Counted from the stretch's first letter, positions 50,940 through 60,544 are shown. The stretch: 64,000 nucleotides of DNA from Roseomonas nitratireducens (GCF_017813355.1 NZ_JAGIYZ010000003.1:186001-250000), one strand, 5' to 3'. The notes: a model not told the origin generated them from the letters alone. Numbers and translations are program-made.

Positions 50940-52472
50940 ATGCCACGCGACGGCAGCGACACACCCCGCGACACCAGGCCCCATGCGATCGTCATCGGCT
51001 CGGGCTTCGGCGGCCTTGCGGCTGCGATCCGCCTCTCCGCCCGCGGCTGGCGCGTGACGGTGCTGGAAAAGCTCGATGCGCCGGGCGGGCGCGCCTATGT
51101 CTACCGCCAGGACGGCTTCACCTTCGATGCCGGCCCGACCATCATCACCGCGCCCTACCTGATCGAGGAATTGTGGACGATGGCGGGGCATCGCCTCGCC
51201 GACGACGTCACGATCCGCGAGCTCGATCCCTTCTACTTCATCCGCTTCGACGACGGCACGGTGATGCGCTGCGGCGCGGACATCGACGAGACGCGGGCCG
51301 AGGTCCGCCGCATCGCGCCCGAGGACGTCGCCGGCTTCGACCGCTTCATCCTGGACAGCGAGGCGATCTACCGCGTCGCCTTCGAGCAGCTGGTCGACCA
51401 GCCCTTCCACCGCTTCTCTACGCTGCTGAAGGCCGCGCCGGACATGATCCGGCTGCAGGGCTACCGCAGCGTCTATTCCAAGGTGTCCGGATACTTCAGC
51501 AACGAGAAGCTGCGGACGGCCTTCTCCTTCCATCCGCTGCTGATCGGCGGCAACCCGCTGACCACGACGGCCTATTACTGCCTGATCGCGCATCTGGAAC
51601 GGAAGCATCGCGTCCACTACGCCATGGGCGGCATGGGCGCGCTGGTGCAGGGCATGGCGAGGCTGATCGGCCGGCTCGGCGGCACGCTGCGCTACGAGGC
51701 CGAGGTCGCGCGGATCGAGGTCGTGCAGGGCCGCGCGGCGGGCGTCACCCTCGCGAACGGGGAACGGATCGACGCGGACATCGTCGTGTCCAACGCCGAT
51801 GTCGCCTGGACCTATTCGCGCCTGCTCGGCCACCATCCGCGCCGCCGCTGGACGGACCGGAAGATCGCGCGCGCGCGCTACTCGATGTCGCTGTTCGTCT
51901 GGTACTTCGGCACGCGGCGGCGCTACGAGGACGTCTATCACCACACCATGGTGCTCGGGCCGCGCTACGGCGAATTGTTGACCGACATCTTCTCCCGCAA
52001 GCGGCTCGCCGACGACTTCTCGCTCTATCTCCACCGCCCCTCGGCGTCCGACCCGTCGGTCGCGCCGGAAGGCTGCGATGCCTTCTACGTGCTCGCGCCC
52101 GTGCCGCACCTGGGCAGCGGCACCGACTGGGCGGCGAAGGCCGAGCCCTATCGCGCCGCGATCCAGAAGCGGCTGGAGGAGACGGTGCTGCCCGGCCTCG
52201 GGGAGAACATCGTCTCCTCCCGCGTCATGACGCCGCAGGATTTCCGCGACCGTCTGCTCTCGGTCAACGGCGCGGCCTTCGCCCTGGAGCCGCAGCTGTT
52301 CCAGAGCGCCTGGTTCCGCCCGCACAATGTCAGCGAGGAGGTCGCGAACCTGTTCCTCGTCGGCGCCGGGACGCATCCCGGCGCGGGCGTGCCCGGCGTG
52401 ATCTCCTCCGCCAAGATCCTGGACAAGGTCGTGCCGACGGGCGCCGAGTGGCGCGCTACCGCCCGGGCCTGA
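50940..52472 (+). CDS. crtI: Phytoene desaturase
   Basis: A 510-residue FAD enzyme that desaturates phytoene to neurosporene/lycopene. HAIVIGSGFGGLAAAIRLSARGWRVTVLEKLDAPGGRAYVY is the dinucleotide-binding start; FSFHPLLIGGNPLTTTAYYCLI and the C-terminal VANLFLVGAGTHPGAGVPGVISSAKIL are the CrtI signatures. I chose the ATG at 50940 (GGGAG upstream); the frame continues upstream through the terminator without family similarity. Its 3' end overlaps crtD on the opposite strand by 17 bp. Confidence 0.95.
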   Translation: MPRDGSDTPRDTRPHAIVIGSGFGGLAAAIRLSARGWRVTVLEKLDAPGGRAYVYRQDGFTFDAGPTIITAPYLIEELWTMAGHRLADDVTIRELDPFYFIRFDDGTVMRCGADIDETRAEVRRIAPEDVAGFDRFILDSEAIYRVAFEQLVDQPFHRFSTLLKAAPDMIRLQGYRSVYSKVSGYFSNEKLRTAFSFHPLLIGGNPLTTTAYYCLIAHLERKHRVHYAMGGMGALVQGMARLIGRLGGTLRYEAEVARIEVVQGRAAGVTLANGERIDADIVVSNADVAWTYSRLLGHHPRRRWTDRKIARARYSMSLFVWYFGTRRRYEDVYHHTMVLGPRYGELLTDIFSRKRLADDFSLYLHRPSASDPSVAPEGCDAFYVLAPVPHLGSGTDWAAKAEPYRAAIQKRLEETVLPGLGENIVSSRVMTPQDFRDRLLSVNGAAFALEPQLFQSAWFRPHNVSEEVANLFLVGAGTHPGAGVPGVISSAKILDKVVPTGAEWRATARA

Positions 52473-53976
52473 AGGCGATCGTGCTGCGCCGACGCCCGGC
52501 GCGGTCCTCCAGCAGTCGCGCGGCGGCCAGGCGCCCGGACATGGTCGCCATCGGCACGCCCGGCCCGGGATGCACGCCGCCGCCGGCGAGATAGAGCCCC
52601 GGCAGCGGCGACCGCGCGCCGGGGCGCGAGAAACTGCCGTTGAAGCCGTGGCCAAGCCGCCCGTAGAGCGCGCCGCCCGTCGCCGGGAACAGCGCGTGGA
52701 AGCCGGCCGGCGTGGTGACGACCTCCGCGCCCTCGTCGCGGCGGATGCTCAGGCCGCAGGCACCGAGCAGTTCGAAGGTGCGGCCCGCGACATGCGTGGG
52801 GTCGAGCGCGCCGCGATCGCCATCCGGCGGCGCATTGACCAGCAGCAGCATCCGCTCCCGCACGCCCGGCTCCGGCCGCCCGCCCGCGCCGCGATCCTGC
52901 GCGCACAGATAGACGGTCGGCGCGGCGGCCACGGTGCGGCGGCGCAGGACCGCGTCGAATTCCTCGGCGTAGTCCTCGGCGAAGAAGACGTTGTGGTGCT
53001 CGAGGTCGAAGCCCTCGGTCGGCGCGTTCACGCACCAGGTGACGGCGGACAGGGTGCGTTCCAGCCGTGGCACGGGCTCGGCCGCGATGCGCGCGGCGTC
53101 GCCGAGCAACCCGGCGGCGAGCGCGTCCGGCGCGCCGTTGAACAGCACCGCGTCCGCCTCCAGCCTCTCGCCATCGGCCAGCTCGACGCCGGCCGCGCGG
53201 CCGCGGGCGACCAGGATGCGACGGACCTCGGTGCCGAAGCGGAAGACCGCGCCCTGGGATTCGGCCAGTTCACGGATGGCGTCGGCGACGCGCCGCATGC
53301 CGCCCTTCACGAGCCAGACGCCGTCCTGTTCCACATGCGCGATCAGCATCAGCGTCGCCGGCGCGAGGAAGGGGGAACAGCCGACATAGGTCGCGTAGCG
53401 CGCAAACAATTGCCGCAGCCGCGGGTCGGAGAAATGCTCCCCGAGCGAGGACCAGAGCGTGGCGAAGGGGGATGTCCGCACCAGCCGGTCGAGATTCCCG
53501 AAGCCGACGCGCCGCACGAGGTCGAGCTGGGAGGGGCGTTCCGCCGCGATGAAGGTGCCGACCAGCGTGCGGTACATGTCGGCGCTGCGCTTGCAGAAGG
53601 CGCGATAGCCGGCGGCGTCGCGGGCCCCGGCGAAGTCGCCGATCGCCTCGGTGGACCGCTCGATATCGGCGAACAGGTCGAGCCGCCCGCCGCGGCGCCA
53701 GGCATGGCGCGCGAGGATCTCCGCCTTGTGCAGTTCGAGGTGGTCTTCCATCCGCCGGCCGGCATCGGCGAACAGCCCCTCGAAGATCCATTTCATCGTG
53801 AAGACGGTCGGGCCGCCATCGATGCCGGCCCCGTCCACTTCCACGCGCCGCATCTTGCCGCCGGGGGCGGCGGCGCGGTCGAGCACCGTCACCCGCGCGC
53901 CGCGCCGCGCGAGGTCGGCCGCGGCGGCCAGACCGCCGGCGCCGGCGCCGACGACGATGACGCGCGGGTCAGGCAC
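52456..53976 (-). CDS. crtD: Hydroxyneurosporene/methoxyneurosporene desaturase
   Basis: A 506-residue CrtI-family flavoprotein that introduces the 3,4 double bond in 1-hydroxy/methoxy carotenoids. VIVVGAGAGGLAAAADLARRGARVTVLDRAAAPGGKMRRVEVDGAGIDGGPTVFTMKWIFE (CrtD-type GGPTVFTM) distinguishes it from CrtI; LYLAGGGVHPGPGVPMATMSGRLAA is the C-terminal FAD motif. Its stop codon lies inside crtI on the other strand. It is preceded 6 nt upstream by the stop of the membrane-protein gene, so both are likely co-transcribed. Confidence 0.94.
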   Translation of the reverse strand: MPDPRVIVVGAGAGGLAAAADLARRGARVTVLDRAAAPGGKMRRVEVDGAGIDGGPTVFTMKWIFEGLFADAGRRMEDHLELHKAEILARHAWRRGGRLDLFADIERSTEAIGDFAGARDAAGYRAFCKRSADMYRTLVGTFIAAERPSQLDLVRRVGFGNLDRLVRTSPFATLWSSLGEHFSDPRLRQLFARYATYVGCSPFLAPATLMLIAHVEQDGVWLVKGGMRRVADAIRELAESQGAVFRFGTEVRRILVARGRAAGVELADGERLEADAVLFNGAPDALAAGLLGDAARIAAEPVPRLERTLSAVTWCVNAPTEGFDLEHHNVFFAEDYAEEFDAVLRRRTVAAAPTVYLCAQDRGAGGRPEPGVRERMLLLVNAPPDGDRGALDPTHVAGRTFELLGACGLSIRRDEGAEVVTTPAGFHALFPATGGALYGRLGHGFNGSFSRPGARSPLPGLYLAGGGVHPGPGVPMATMSGRLAAARLLEDRAGRRRSTIAFRPGR

Positions 53977-53982
53977 GCCGCG

Positions 53983-54720
53983 TCAGGCCGGGGCGGTGCG
54001 GCGCGCGGCGGATTGCCGGTCCACCGCGCGCCAATGCCACAGGATGATGGCGATGCCGGTCGCGCAGGGGATGGCCCACATCACCGGGTTCAGCGCCAGT
54101 TCCGGCAGGACGCGCACGGATCCGAAGGCCATGAAGGCGGTGTAGACGGAGATCCCCGCGCCCACGAGCGCCTTCACATGTTCCTTCAGCCAATAGGTCG
54201 GGCCGGGCGATTCGCTGCGCAGGAAGCGCATGTTGGTCACCACGGTCGCAACACCCACGATGGCGATGCCATGCATCAGCGGCTGGCCGATCAGCCAGCC
54301 CTGGAAGGAGCAGTTCAGCGAGGCGAGCAGCAGCGCGAATTGCAGCCCGAGGTTCAGCGGCGTCCGGTTGCGCGCATGCCCGCCGCGCTTGTTCAGCACC
54401 GCGAGCCAGCCATACCAGGCGAGGTTCACCGTCAGCACGCCCGTCGTCAGCATCATCCACCCGAAGATGCCGCGCAGGAAGGCGGGCTCGAAGCGGCCTT
54501 CCAGGTGCGGATGCGTGCCGATCGGGTCGATCAGCGTGAGCGTCGCCATGCACATGGCGAGGCTGCCGGTGACCAGCATGCAGCGGTTGAAAAGCCGGCC
54601 CCACCAGCGATGATTCGCACCGCCCTTCCGGCCCAGCACGGGCACCCAGAAGGCGACGGCGCCCGTCGCGCCCGTGACGATGTGGGCGGCGATCAGGCCG
54701 TGGAACAGCAACAGTTCCAT
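53983..54720 (-). CDS. Multi-pass membrane protein, DUF2306-like, upstream of crtD
   Basis: A 245-residue protein with about seven hydrophobic helices. The block AHIVTGATGAVAFWVPVLGRKGGANHRWWGRLFNRCMLVTGSLAM resembles DUF2306-type proteins (small helix, then HRxxGR), which are suspected heme or quinone membrane proteins. The helices contain several His (H8, H13, H37 and others) that could bind a cofactor. It is the first gene of the crtD transcription unit and shares its promoter region with the P450. I know no established carotenoid role. Confidence 0.65.
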   Translation of the reverse strand: MELLLFHGLIAAHIVTGATGAVAFWVPVLGRKGGANHRWWGRLFNRCMLVTGSLAMCMATLTLIDPIGTHPHLEGRFEPAFLRGIFGWMMLTTGVLTVNLAWYGWLAVLNKRGGHARNRTPLNLGLQFALLLASLNCSFQGWLIGQPLMHGIAIVGVATVVTNMRFLRSESPGPTYWLKEHVKALVGAGISVYTAFMAFGSVRVLPELALNPVMWAIPCATGIAIILWHWRAVDRQSAARRTAPA

Positions 54721-54744
54721 CGCGCGGCACCCTCTGCGATCGAC

Positions 54745-54788
54745 TGACAATCTGCCGTGACAGATACGCCTGTCAAGAAACGGAATAG
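54745..54788. promoter_or_regulatory. PpsR-like paired box between crtD-side gene and P450
   Basis: Two degenerate boxes lie 8 bp apart: TGA-N12-ACA (54745-54762) and TGT-N12-TAG (54771-54788). The inner half-sites give the perfect palindrome TGACAG-ATACGC-CTGTCA at 54758-54775. The core TGACA-N8-TGTCA has the same geometry as in the bchC promoter (42335-42352). It lies between divergent genes and could control both. No classical -35/-10 is obvious. Confidence 0.5.
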
Positions 54789-54831
54789 GGTGCTTATCTG
54801 GCGCACCGCCGCCTGTCACGAAGGCCATGCG

Positions 54832-56229
54832 ATGAGTGCCTCGCTCGCCCTGCCGATCCTCCCCTGGGCGCCCTTCGAACCGCCCCACCCCCGATCCCTG
54901 CCGGCCGTGGTCGCGCTGATCCGCGCGCTGATGGAAGGGGACGGCAACCTGCTCGGCCTGCTCCCGGCCGAGGCCTACCGCATGCCGATCGGCCCGCTTG
55001 GCTGGTCGCGCCGGTCGACCATCATCGTCAACCGGCCGGACCTCGTGCGGCACGTGCTCGCCGACCCGGAAGGCATCTTCCCCAAGAGCGACCTGATGGT
55101 GAACGCGCTCGATCCGCTGATCGGCGATTCCATCTTCGTCTCCTCGGGCGACACCTGGCGGCGCCAGCGCGCCATGATCGACCCGGCGCTGACCATGATG
55201 CGCGTGAACCGCGCCTTCCCGGCGATGGAGGCCGGGGCGGAGGAGGCGGAGGCGTCGCTCTCCCGCCTCGCCGCCAATGGCGAGCCCTTCTCGCTCGACC
55301 TGATGATGAGCCACCTGACGGCCGACATCATCTGCCGCACCGTCTTCTCGACCAGCCTGCAGACCCAGGTGGCGCACGAGGTCTTCGACGCCTTCACCGA
55401 TTTCGAGCGCAGCGTCGCGCAGGTCGAGATCCGCCGCCTGATCATGGACCGGGCCTGGACGCGCATCCCGCAGAAGAAGCATGTGCTCGACGCCTGCACG
55501 CTGATCCGCAGCCATCTCGGCGCGCTGCTCGACACGCATCTCGCCGAGGGCGCCGATTTCGACGACATCTGCAAGGCGGTGATGGAGGCCCGCGACGCCG
55601 AGGACCGCGCCTTCACGCGCAAGGAGCTGATCGACCAGCTCGGCGTGCTGTTCCTCGCCGGGCACGAGACGAGCGCGAGCGCGCTGACCTGGGTGTTCTT
55701 CATCCTCGCGACCCAGCCCGCCCTGGTCGCGCGGCTGCGGGCCGAGGTCGCGGAGGTCTGCGGCGACGGGCCGATCACCTTCGAGCACACGCGCAAGCTG
55801 CCCTTCGTGCGCAACGTGTTCCGCGAGACCCTGCGGCTATATCCGCCCATCACCTTCCTGCCGCGCGTGGCGAACGAGGCGACCTCGCTCGACGGCTACC
55901 CCATACGCAAGGGCGCGCTGGTGATGGTCGCGCCCTGGGTGCTGCATCGCCACCAGGCCTATTGGAAGCGGCCGCACATCTTCGACCCCGACCGCTTCGA
56001 CGCGGCGCGGGAAGGGGAGGTCGCCGCCGGCGCCTACATCCCCTTCGGCATCGGCCCCCGCGTCTGCGCCGGCGCCGCCTTCGCGCAGGTGGAGGCGGTG
56101 CTGCTGGTCGCCCGCCTGTTCCGCCGCTTCGACTTCCATGTCGCGCAGCCCGAGAAGGTCCGCCCCGCCGCGCGGCTGACGACCCGCCCCGTCGCGCAGG
56201 TGATGGCGAGGGTCGCCGCGGCGCGATGA
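54832..56229 (+). CDS. Cytochrome P450 of unknown substrate, beside carotenoid genes
   Basis: A 465-residue soluble P450. The I-helix oxygen motif AGHETS spans 276-281, ExxR is ETLR (332-335), and the heme loop FGIGPRVCAG (405-414) has the thiolate C412. TFLPRVANEATSLDGYPIRKGALVMVAPWVLHRH and FDPDRFD fit the long-chain/CYP102-CYP4-like type rather than short camphor-type P450s. No ferredoxin or reductase gene is adjacent. I chose the ATG at 54832; an ATG at 54757 lies inside the operator. Its stop overlaps the ATP-grasp gene, so the two act together. A carotenoid or terpenoid substrate is only inferred from neighbours. Confidence 0.85.
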   Translation: MSASLALPILPWAPFEPPHPRSLPAVVALIRALMEGDGNLLGLLPAEAYRMPIGPLGWSRRSTIIVNRPDLVRHVLADPEGIFPKSDLMVNALDPLIGDSIFVSSGDTWRRQRAMIDPALTMMRVNRAFPAMEAGAEEAEASLSRLAANGEPFSLDLMMSHLTADIICRTVFSTSLQTQVAHEVFDAFTDFERSVAQVEIRRLIMDRAWTRIPQKKHVLDACTLIRSHLGALLDTHLAEGADFDDICKAVMEARDAEDRAFTRKELIDQLGVLFLAGHETSASALTWVFFILATQPALVARLRAEVAEVCGDGPITFEHTRKLPFVRNVFRETLRLYPPITFLPRVANEATSLDGYPIRKGALVMVAPWVLHRHQAYWKRPHIFDPDRFDAAREGEVAAGAYIPFGIGPRVCAGAAFAQVEAVLLVARLFRRFDFHVAQPEKVRPAARLTTRPVAQVMARVAAAR

Positions 56230-57356
56230 GCACCGTCCTGCTGACCCTCGGCCGGCTGCCCAAGGCGCTCGACCTCGCACGCGCCTTCCATGGCGCGGGC
56301 TGGCGCGTCGTGGTCGCCGAGCCCTTCCGCAAGCACCTGGCCGGCGCATCCAACGCCGTCGCACGGAGCATCGTCGTGACGGCGCCGGCGGAGGACCGGG
56401 AGGCCTATCTCCGCGACCTGCTGCGCGTGGTCGAGGAGGAGGCGGTCGACCTCGTCCTGCCCGTCTCGGAAGAAGTGGTGCATGTCGCAGCGCTGCATGG
56501 CCGGCTGCCGGCGCGCACGCGGCTCTTCGCGATGCCGGCCGAAGCGGTGCTCGCGGCGCATGACAAAGGCGCCTTCGCGGCGCAGTCCGGGGCCTGGGGC
56601 CTTCCGGTGCCGTCCACGCATCCGCTGGGCGACGAGACGGCGGCGCTGCTCGCCGCGCGCCAGGATGTCGTGGTCAAGCCGCTGCATGCCTGCTCGGGCC
56701 GTGGGGTGCGGGTGATCCGCCGCGGCGATCCGCTTCCCCCCGCCGATCCTGCCGCGCCCGCCATCGTGCAGGCACGCATCGCGGGCCCCGAGCGCAGCAC
56801 CTGTTCGCTGGTGCATGCCGGCGTGGTCAGCGGCACGGTGGTCTACCAGGGCCTGATGCAGTCGGGGTCGGTCAGCATCGCCTTCGAGCGGGTGGAGGAC
56901 CGCCTGATCGAGGCCTTCGTGCGCGACTACGCGGCCGCGACGGGCTGGACGGGCTTCCTCTCCTTCGACTTCATGCTGGACGCGGAAGGGAAGCCCTGGG
57001 CGATCGAGTGCAATCCGCGCACCACCAGCGGCCTGCACTTCTTCGCGCCGGAGGACCTCGCCCGCGCCGTGCTCGACCCCGCCCATCCGCTGCGCTTCCG
57101 GCCCGAGGGCAGGCTCCAGCAATTCTATTCCTGCCTGACGGAGACGCAGCTCTCGCTGTTCCGCGGTGGCGGCTTCGGGCGCAAGCTGCGCACGCTGGCG
57201 ACGACGCGGGACGTCACCTGGTCGGCGCGCGACCCTATGCCTTTCCTGACCATGACCGCCACCTCCTGGCCCATCATCCGCGAGGCGATGGCGCGGCGCG
57301 CGACCTTCGGGGAGGTCGCGACACTCGATGTCGGCTGGCGCGGCGCGGGCGCCTGA
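56226..57356 (+). CDS. ATP-grasp ligase coupled to the P450
   Basis: A 376-residue ATP-grasp enzyme of the CarB/carboxylate-amine ligase type. An N-terminal Rossmann-like domain (VLLTLGRLPKALDLARAFHGAGWRVVVAE; LVLPVSEEVVHVA) precedes the ATP-grasp fold with K114 (AAHDKGAFA), K151 and the glycine loop VVVKPLHACSGRGVRVI, and the metal site D248 (SFDFML), E261 and N263 (AIECNPRTTSGLH). It probably joins a carboxylate to an amine or hydroxyl via an acyl phosphate; both substrates are unknown. Overlap with the P450 stop (ATGA) suggests one pathway: oxidation to an acid, then ligation. Confidence 0.82.
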   Translation: MSTVLLTLGRLPKALDLARAFHGAGWRVVVAEPFRKHLAGASNAVARSIVVTAPAEDREAYLRDLLRVVEEEAVDLVLPVSEEVVHVAALHGRLPARTRLFAMPAEAVLAAHDKGAFAAQSGAWGLPVPSTHPLGDETAALLAARQDVVVKPLHACSGRGVRVIRRGDPLPPADPAAPAIVQARIAGPERSTCSLVHAGVVSGTVVYQGLMQSGSVSIAFERVEDRLIEAFVRDYAAATGWTGFLSFDFMLDAEGKPWAIECNPRTTSGLHFFAPEDLARAVLDPAHPLRFRPEGRLQQFYSCLTETQLSLFRGGGFGRKLRTLATTRDVTWSARDPMPFLTMTATSWPIIREAMARRATFGEVATLDVGWRGAGA

Positions 57357-57450
57357 GCCAGGTCCGCTCGGCTTCGTGGCGACGGGGCAGGGGCCGGAGA
57401 CCGGAGCGCGCGGCGTGGCGCGGCCCGGCCTCCAGCCTCCTCCCGGGCGG

Positions 57451-59154
57451 TCAGGCCGCCCGCAGCCGTGCCACCAGCCGGCCGACCTCGGCCCGGAGCG
57501 TCTCGCCCTGACGGGCGACGCCGTCGGCGCCTTCGCGCAGGTCGCGCAACGCCCCGGTCGTCTCGCCGACGCCGGCGTTGACGCGCTCCGCCTGCCTGGA
57601 CATCTCGCCCGTGCCGGCCGCGGCTTCGCCCACGTTGCGCGCGATCTCGCGCGTCGCCGCGCCCTGCTCCTCCACCGCGGCGGCGATGGCCGCGGCGATC
57701 TCGCTGGACTGGTCCACCGTGGCGCCGATGGCGCGGATCGCTTCCACCGCCTGGCCGGTCGCCGACTGCATCTCGGCGATCTGGCGCCCGATCTCCTCGG
57801 TGGCCTTCGCGGTCTGCCCGGCGAGGCTCTTCACCTCGGACGCCACGACCGCGAAGCCCTTGCCGGCCTCGCCCGCGCGGGCCGCCTCAATCGTCGCGTT
57901 CAGCGCGAGCAGGTTGGTCTGCCCGGCGATGTCGCCGATCAGCCGCACCACCTCGCCGATGCGTCCCGCCGCCTCCGCGAGCGAGTGCACCGTGTCGTTC
58001 GTCGCGCGTGCCTCGTCGGACGCACGGCGGGCCACGTTCGCGGCCTCGGCGACGCGGGTGCTGATCTCGGCGACGGAGGCCGCCATCTGCTCGGCCGAGG
58101 CCGCCACCGTCTGGACGTTCGCGCTGACCTGCAGGGCGCCCGTCGCCGCGGCGCCGGCCTGTTCGGCGGAGCGGCCGGCCGACGAGGCGAGTCCATCGAC
58201 CGTAACCTGCAGCTCGGTCGCGGCGCTGGCGAGCGTCGCGCTGACGCCGCCCACGGTCTGCTCCAGTTCGGTGGCCATGCTGCGCTGCGCCGCGCGGCGT
58301 TCCTCCTCGGCCTGGCTGCGTGCCGCCGCGGCCTCCGCCTCCAGTTCGCGCGCACGGACCGAGGCCTGCTTCAGCGTCGTGACGGATGCGGTGAGGGCAC
58401 CGATCTCGTCGCGTGACGTCGCGCCGTCGATCTCGACCGCGAGGTCGCCATTCGCGATGCGCGAGACCTGGTCGGCGAGGCGCGCCACGGGCCGCCCGAT
58501 GCTGCGGGCGAGGACGAGGCCGCACAGCAGCGCCATCAGCGCCGCGGCGGAGGTGCCGATGATGAGCGCGAGACGCGCCTGGGCGAAGGCATTCTCCATG
58601 ATCGTCGTACGCTCGGCGAGCAGGCGGTTCTCGACGGCGATGATCTCGGCGGCCTTGGCGCGCACCGCGTCCATCGCGGCCTTGCCGGTGCCTTCCTCCT
58701 CCATGCGCCGCGCCTCGCGGCGCGAGGCCTCGTCGCCGCGCGCCATCAGGCTGACCTGCCGGCCGGCATGGCCCTCGGTCCAGGTCAGGGCGGCGCGGTC
58801 GAGCTCGACGAGCCGTGCCTGCTGCGCCGCGTTGTCCGCGGTCAGGCGGCGCAGTTCCGCCATCGCCGCGCGATAGGCTTCGCGCCCCCCGTGGAAGGGC
58901 TCGAGGAAGCGCTCATCCCCGTTCAGCAGATGGGCCCGGACGCCGGTTTCCTGATTCACCATGCTGGTGACGACGCGTTCGGCCTGTTCGAGCACGCGGT
59001 GGGTGTGCTTGCTCCATTCCGTCGCCTCGTCGATCTGGGCGAGCTTGATCCAGGCGGTGCCCCCTGCGGCCGCCGCGGCGATGATGACGACGGCAAAGGC
59101 CGTCGCCAGTTTGCGGGCGATTGGCATGTCGGCGATGAAACCGGCTACGCGCAT
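57451..59154 (-). CDS. Methyl-accepting chemotaxis protein with CHASE3-like sensor
   Basis: A 567-residue transducer. The first membrane helix (about 16-38) and the second (about 182-203) flank a helical periplasmic domain with [34 protein letters not shown], typical of CHASE3. A HAMP domain ([28 protein letters not shown]) and an MCP signalling domain with the hairpin [47 protein letters not shown] follow. AGGAG favours the ATG at 59154. It separates the P450/ATP-grasp pair from crtC; a photo- or redox-taxis role is possible but unproven. Confidence 0.9.
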   Translation of the reverse strand: MRVAGFIADMPIARKLATAFAVVIIAAAAAGGTAWIKLAQIDEATEWSKHTHRVLEQAERVVTSMVNQETGVRAHLLNGDERFLEPFHGGREAYRAAMAELRRLTADNAAQQARLVELDRAALTWTEGHAGRQVSLMARGDEASRREARRMEEEGTGKAAMDAVRAKAAEIIAVENRLLAERTTIMENAFAQARLALIIGTSAAALMALLCGLVLARSIGRPVARLADQVSRIANGDLAVEIDGATSRDEIGALTASVTTLKQASVRARELEAEAAAARSQAEEERRAAQRSMATELEQTVGGVSATLASAATELQVTVDGLASSAGRSAEQAGAAATGALQVSANVQTVAASAEQMAASVAEISTRVAEAANVARRASDEARATNDTVHSLAEAAGRIGEVVRLIGDIAGQTNLLALNATIEAARAGEAGKGFAVVASEVKSLAGQTAKATEEIGRQIAEMQSATGQAVEAIRAIGATVDQSSEIAAAIAAAVEEQGAATREIARNVGEAAAGTGEMSRQAERVNAGVGETTGALRDLREGADGVARQGETLRAEVGRLVARLRAA

Positions 59155-59608
59155 CCCTGTTTTCTCCTGCTGCTCGGCCTTGTCGGCCAGCGTCGTTCGG
59201 CGATGAGGAACCGTCGGGGCAGTCGGCGTACCCCTGGGCATGCAACCTTGGTGTCGGTGGCGGGGCTTCGGCCGTCACGCGCCTCGCCGCCGCCGCCCCG
59301 CACCGATGGTGGTTTCACCAGCCAACGATGCGTCAGGCCGAATATTCGCCGTTGGCTCTGAAAACTTTGTAAAGCTCACGGATTGGTGCGCACGCGGTCC
59401 ATGATGCGGCGGTGCGACCGCATCGCCCCGCAGGCCGGTCGCCACGGCCGGGGTGCGGCCGTGGCCAACGACAAGGCGGTGCCGTCGGGGAGGACTTCAG
59501 CGCATCGCGACGCCGTGCGGCGGACACGGTCCGCCCACGATCACCGGTCGCGCAGCCATGCCGCGCGGCGGGGCCATCATCGCCAAGGCGGAGCCTGGCG
59601 CCGGTCCG
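59155..59608. other. 454-bp intergenic region between the chemotaxis gene and crtC
   Basis: I recognise no gene here; short open frames have no family resemblance. AGCCAACG (59320-59327) and CGTTGGCT (59350-59357) form an inverted repeat around an AT-rich patch (GAATATTC), and TTTGTAAAG nearby could be part of the promoter for the chemotaxis gene on the minus strand. Confidence 0.4.
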
Positions 59609-60544
59609 CTACCGAAGCGTCCGCGGCACCCTGAAGGGCAGCATCGAATACAGGATCGGCGAGCGGAAGCGCCGCAGGTTCAGGTATTCGTGCACCGCCG
59701 TCGATTCCTGCCCAAGCAGGTGGGTGCGGATCTCCGAGCGCGAGTAGAAGGGCGCATCGACCAGCGTGCGCACCGCCTCGACCTTCCCGCCATCCGCCCG
59801 CGTCGGGCGCGGCAGGCGCCAGAGCGTCGGCGCCATGCGGGCGGGCGGCGGTGGTTCCATGTCCTCGACCGCGCCGTCGCGCTTCACGCGCAGCGCGAGC
59901 GACTGGTGCGAGTTGTCGCGCCGCGTCGCGTTGTAGAGCACCACCGTCTCGTCGCGCATCGGCGCGCGACACCAGTCCCACTCGGCGAAATCCTCCTCGA
60001 GCGGGGCGGTGCCGGTGTTGGTGTCGAAATAGGCGGGCCCGGACCAGCGCAGCGCGGGATGCGTCATCGTCACCTCGACGCGCGCGCGCGCCGCGATGGG
60101 CTGCCAGCGATGCCGCCCCGCGCCGTCCAGCACGAAGCCGCGGGTCGAGACCGCGTCGGGGATCACCCGCACGCGGCCGGCGAGGCGGGAGGGGACGGGC
60201 GCGGTGCGTTCCTCGATGCCGATGGTCAGCGCCGTGCCGTCCCAGTGCAGCGTGCTGGGCCCGATGGCGAGATTGTCCGCATCCCGCTTCAGCGCCGTCG
60301 CGCGACGGTCGGTCATGGCCCAGCGCTTCGGACTGCCATAGAGCGCGACGTTCATGCAGCAATGCTCGGCCGGATCGACCTCCCCCCGCCGGTGCGCCCA
60401 GGCGAACCAGGGGGAGAAGACGGTGCCGATGAAGGCGATGATGGTGATGCCATGCGCGCCGTCCTCCGACAGCGCGTCCACGTACCACCAGCGGTAGCCG
60501 CGGGAGGCGACGGGCTGGTCGAAGGACCAGGGGCGGTCGTTCAC
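59609..60544 (-). CDS. crtC: Carotenoid 1,2-hydratase
   Basis: A 311-residue cofactor-free hydratase that adds water to the 1,2 double bond of acyclic carotenoids. GYRWWYVDALSEDGAHGITIIAFIGTVFSPWFAWAHRRGEVDPAEHCCMNVALYG and WSGPAYFDTNTGTAPLEEDFAEWDW are CrtC hallmarks. It is unlinked from crtD here. Its ATG overlaps the stop of the upstream GMC oxidoreductase (ATGA), so it is translated from that operon. Confidence 0.94.
   Translation of the reverse strand: MNDRPWSFDQPVASRGYRWWYVDALSEDGAHGITIIAFIGTVFSPWFAWAHRRGEVDPAEHCCMNVALYGSPKRWAMTDRRATALKRDADNLAIGPSTLHWDGTALTIGIEERTAPVPSRLAGRVRVIPDAVSTRGFVLDGAGRHRWQPIAARARVEVTMTHPALRWSGPAYFDTNTGTAPLEEDFAEWDWCRAPMRDETVVLYNATRRDNSHQSLALRVKRDGAVEDMEPPPPARMAPTLWRLPRPTRADGGKVEAVRTLVDAPFYSRSEIRTHLLGQESTAVHEYLNLRRFRSPILYSMLPFRVPRTLR

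Noticed and set aside
54757..54831. 25-residue upstream start of the P450
   Set aside because: It would start inside the PpsR-like palindrome and adds a basic segment with no P450 likeness.
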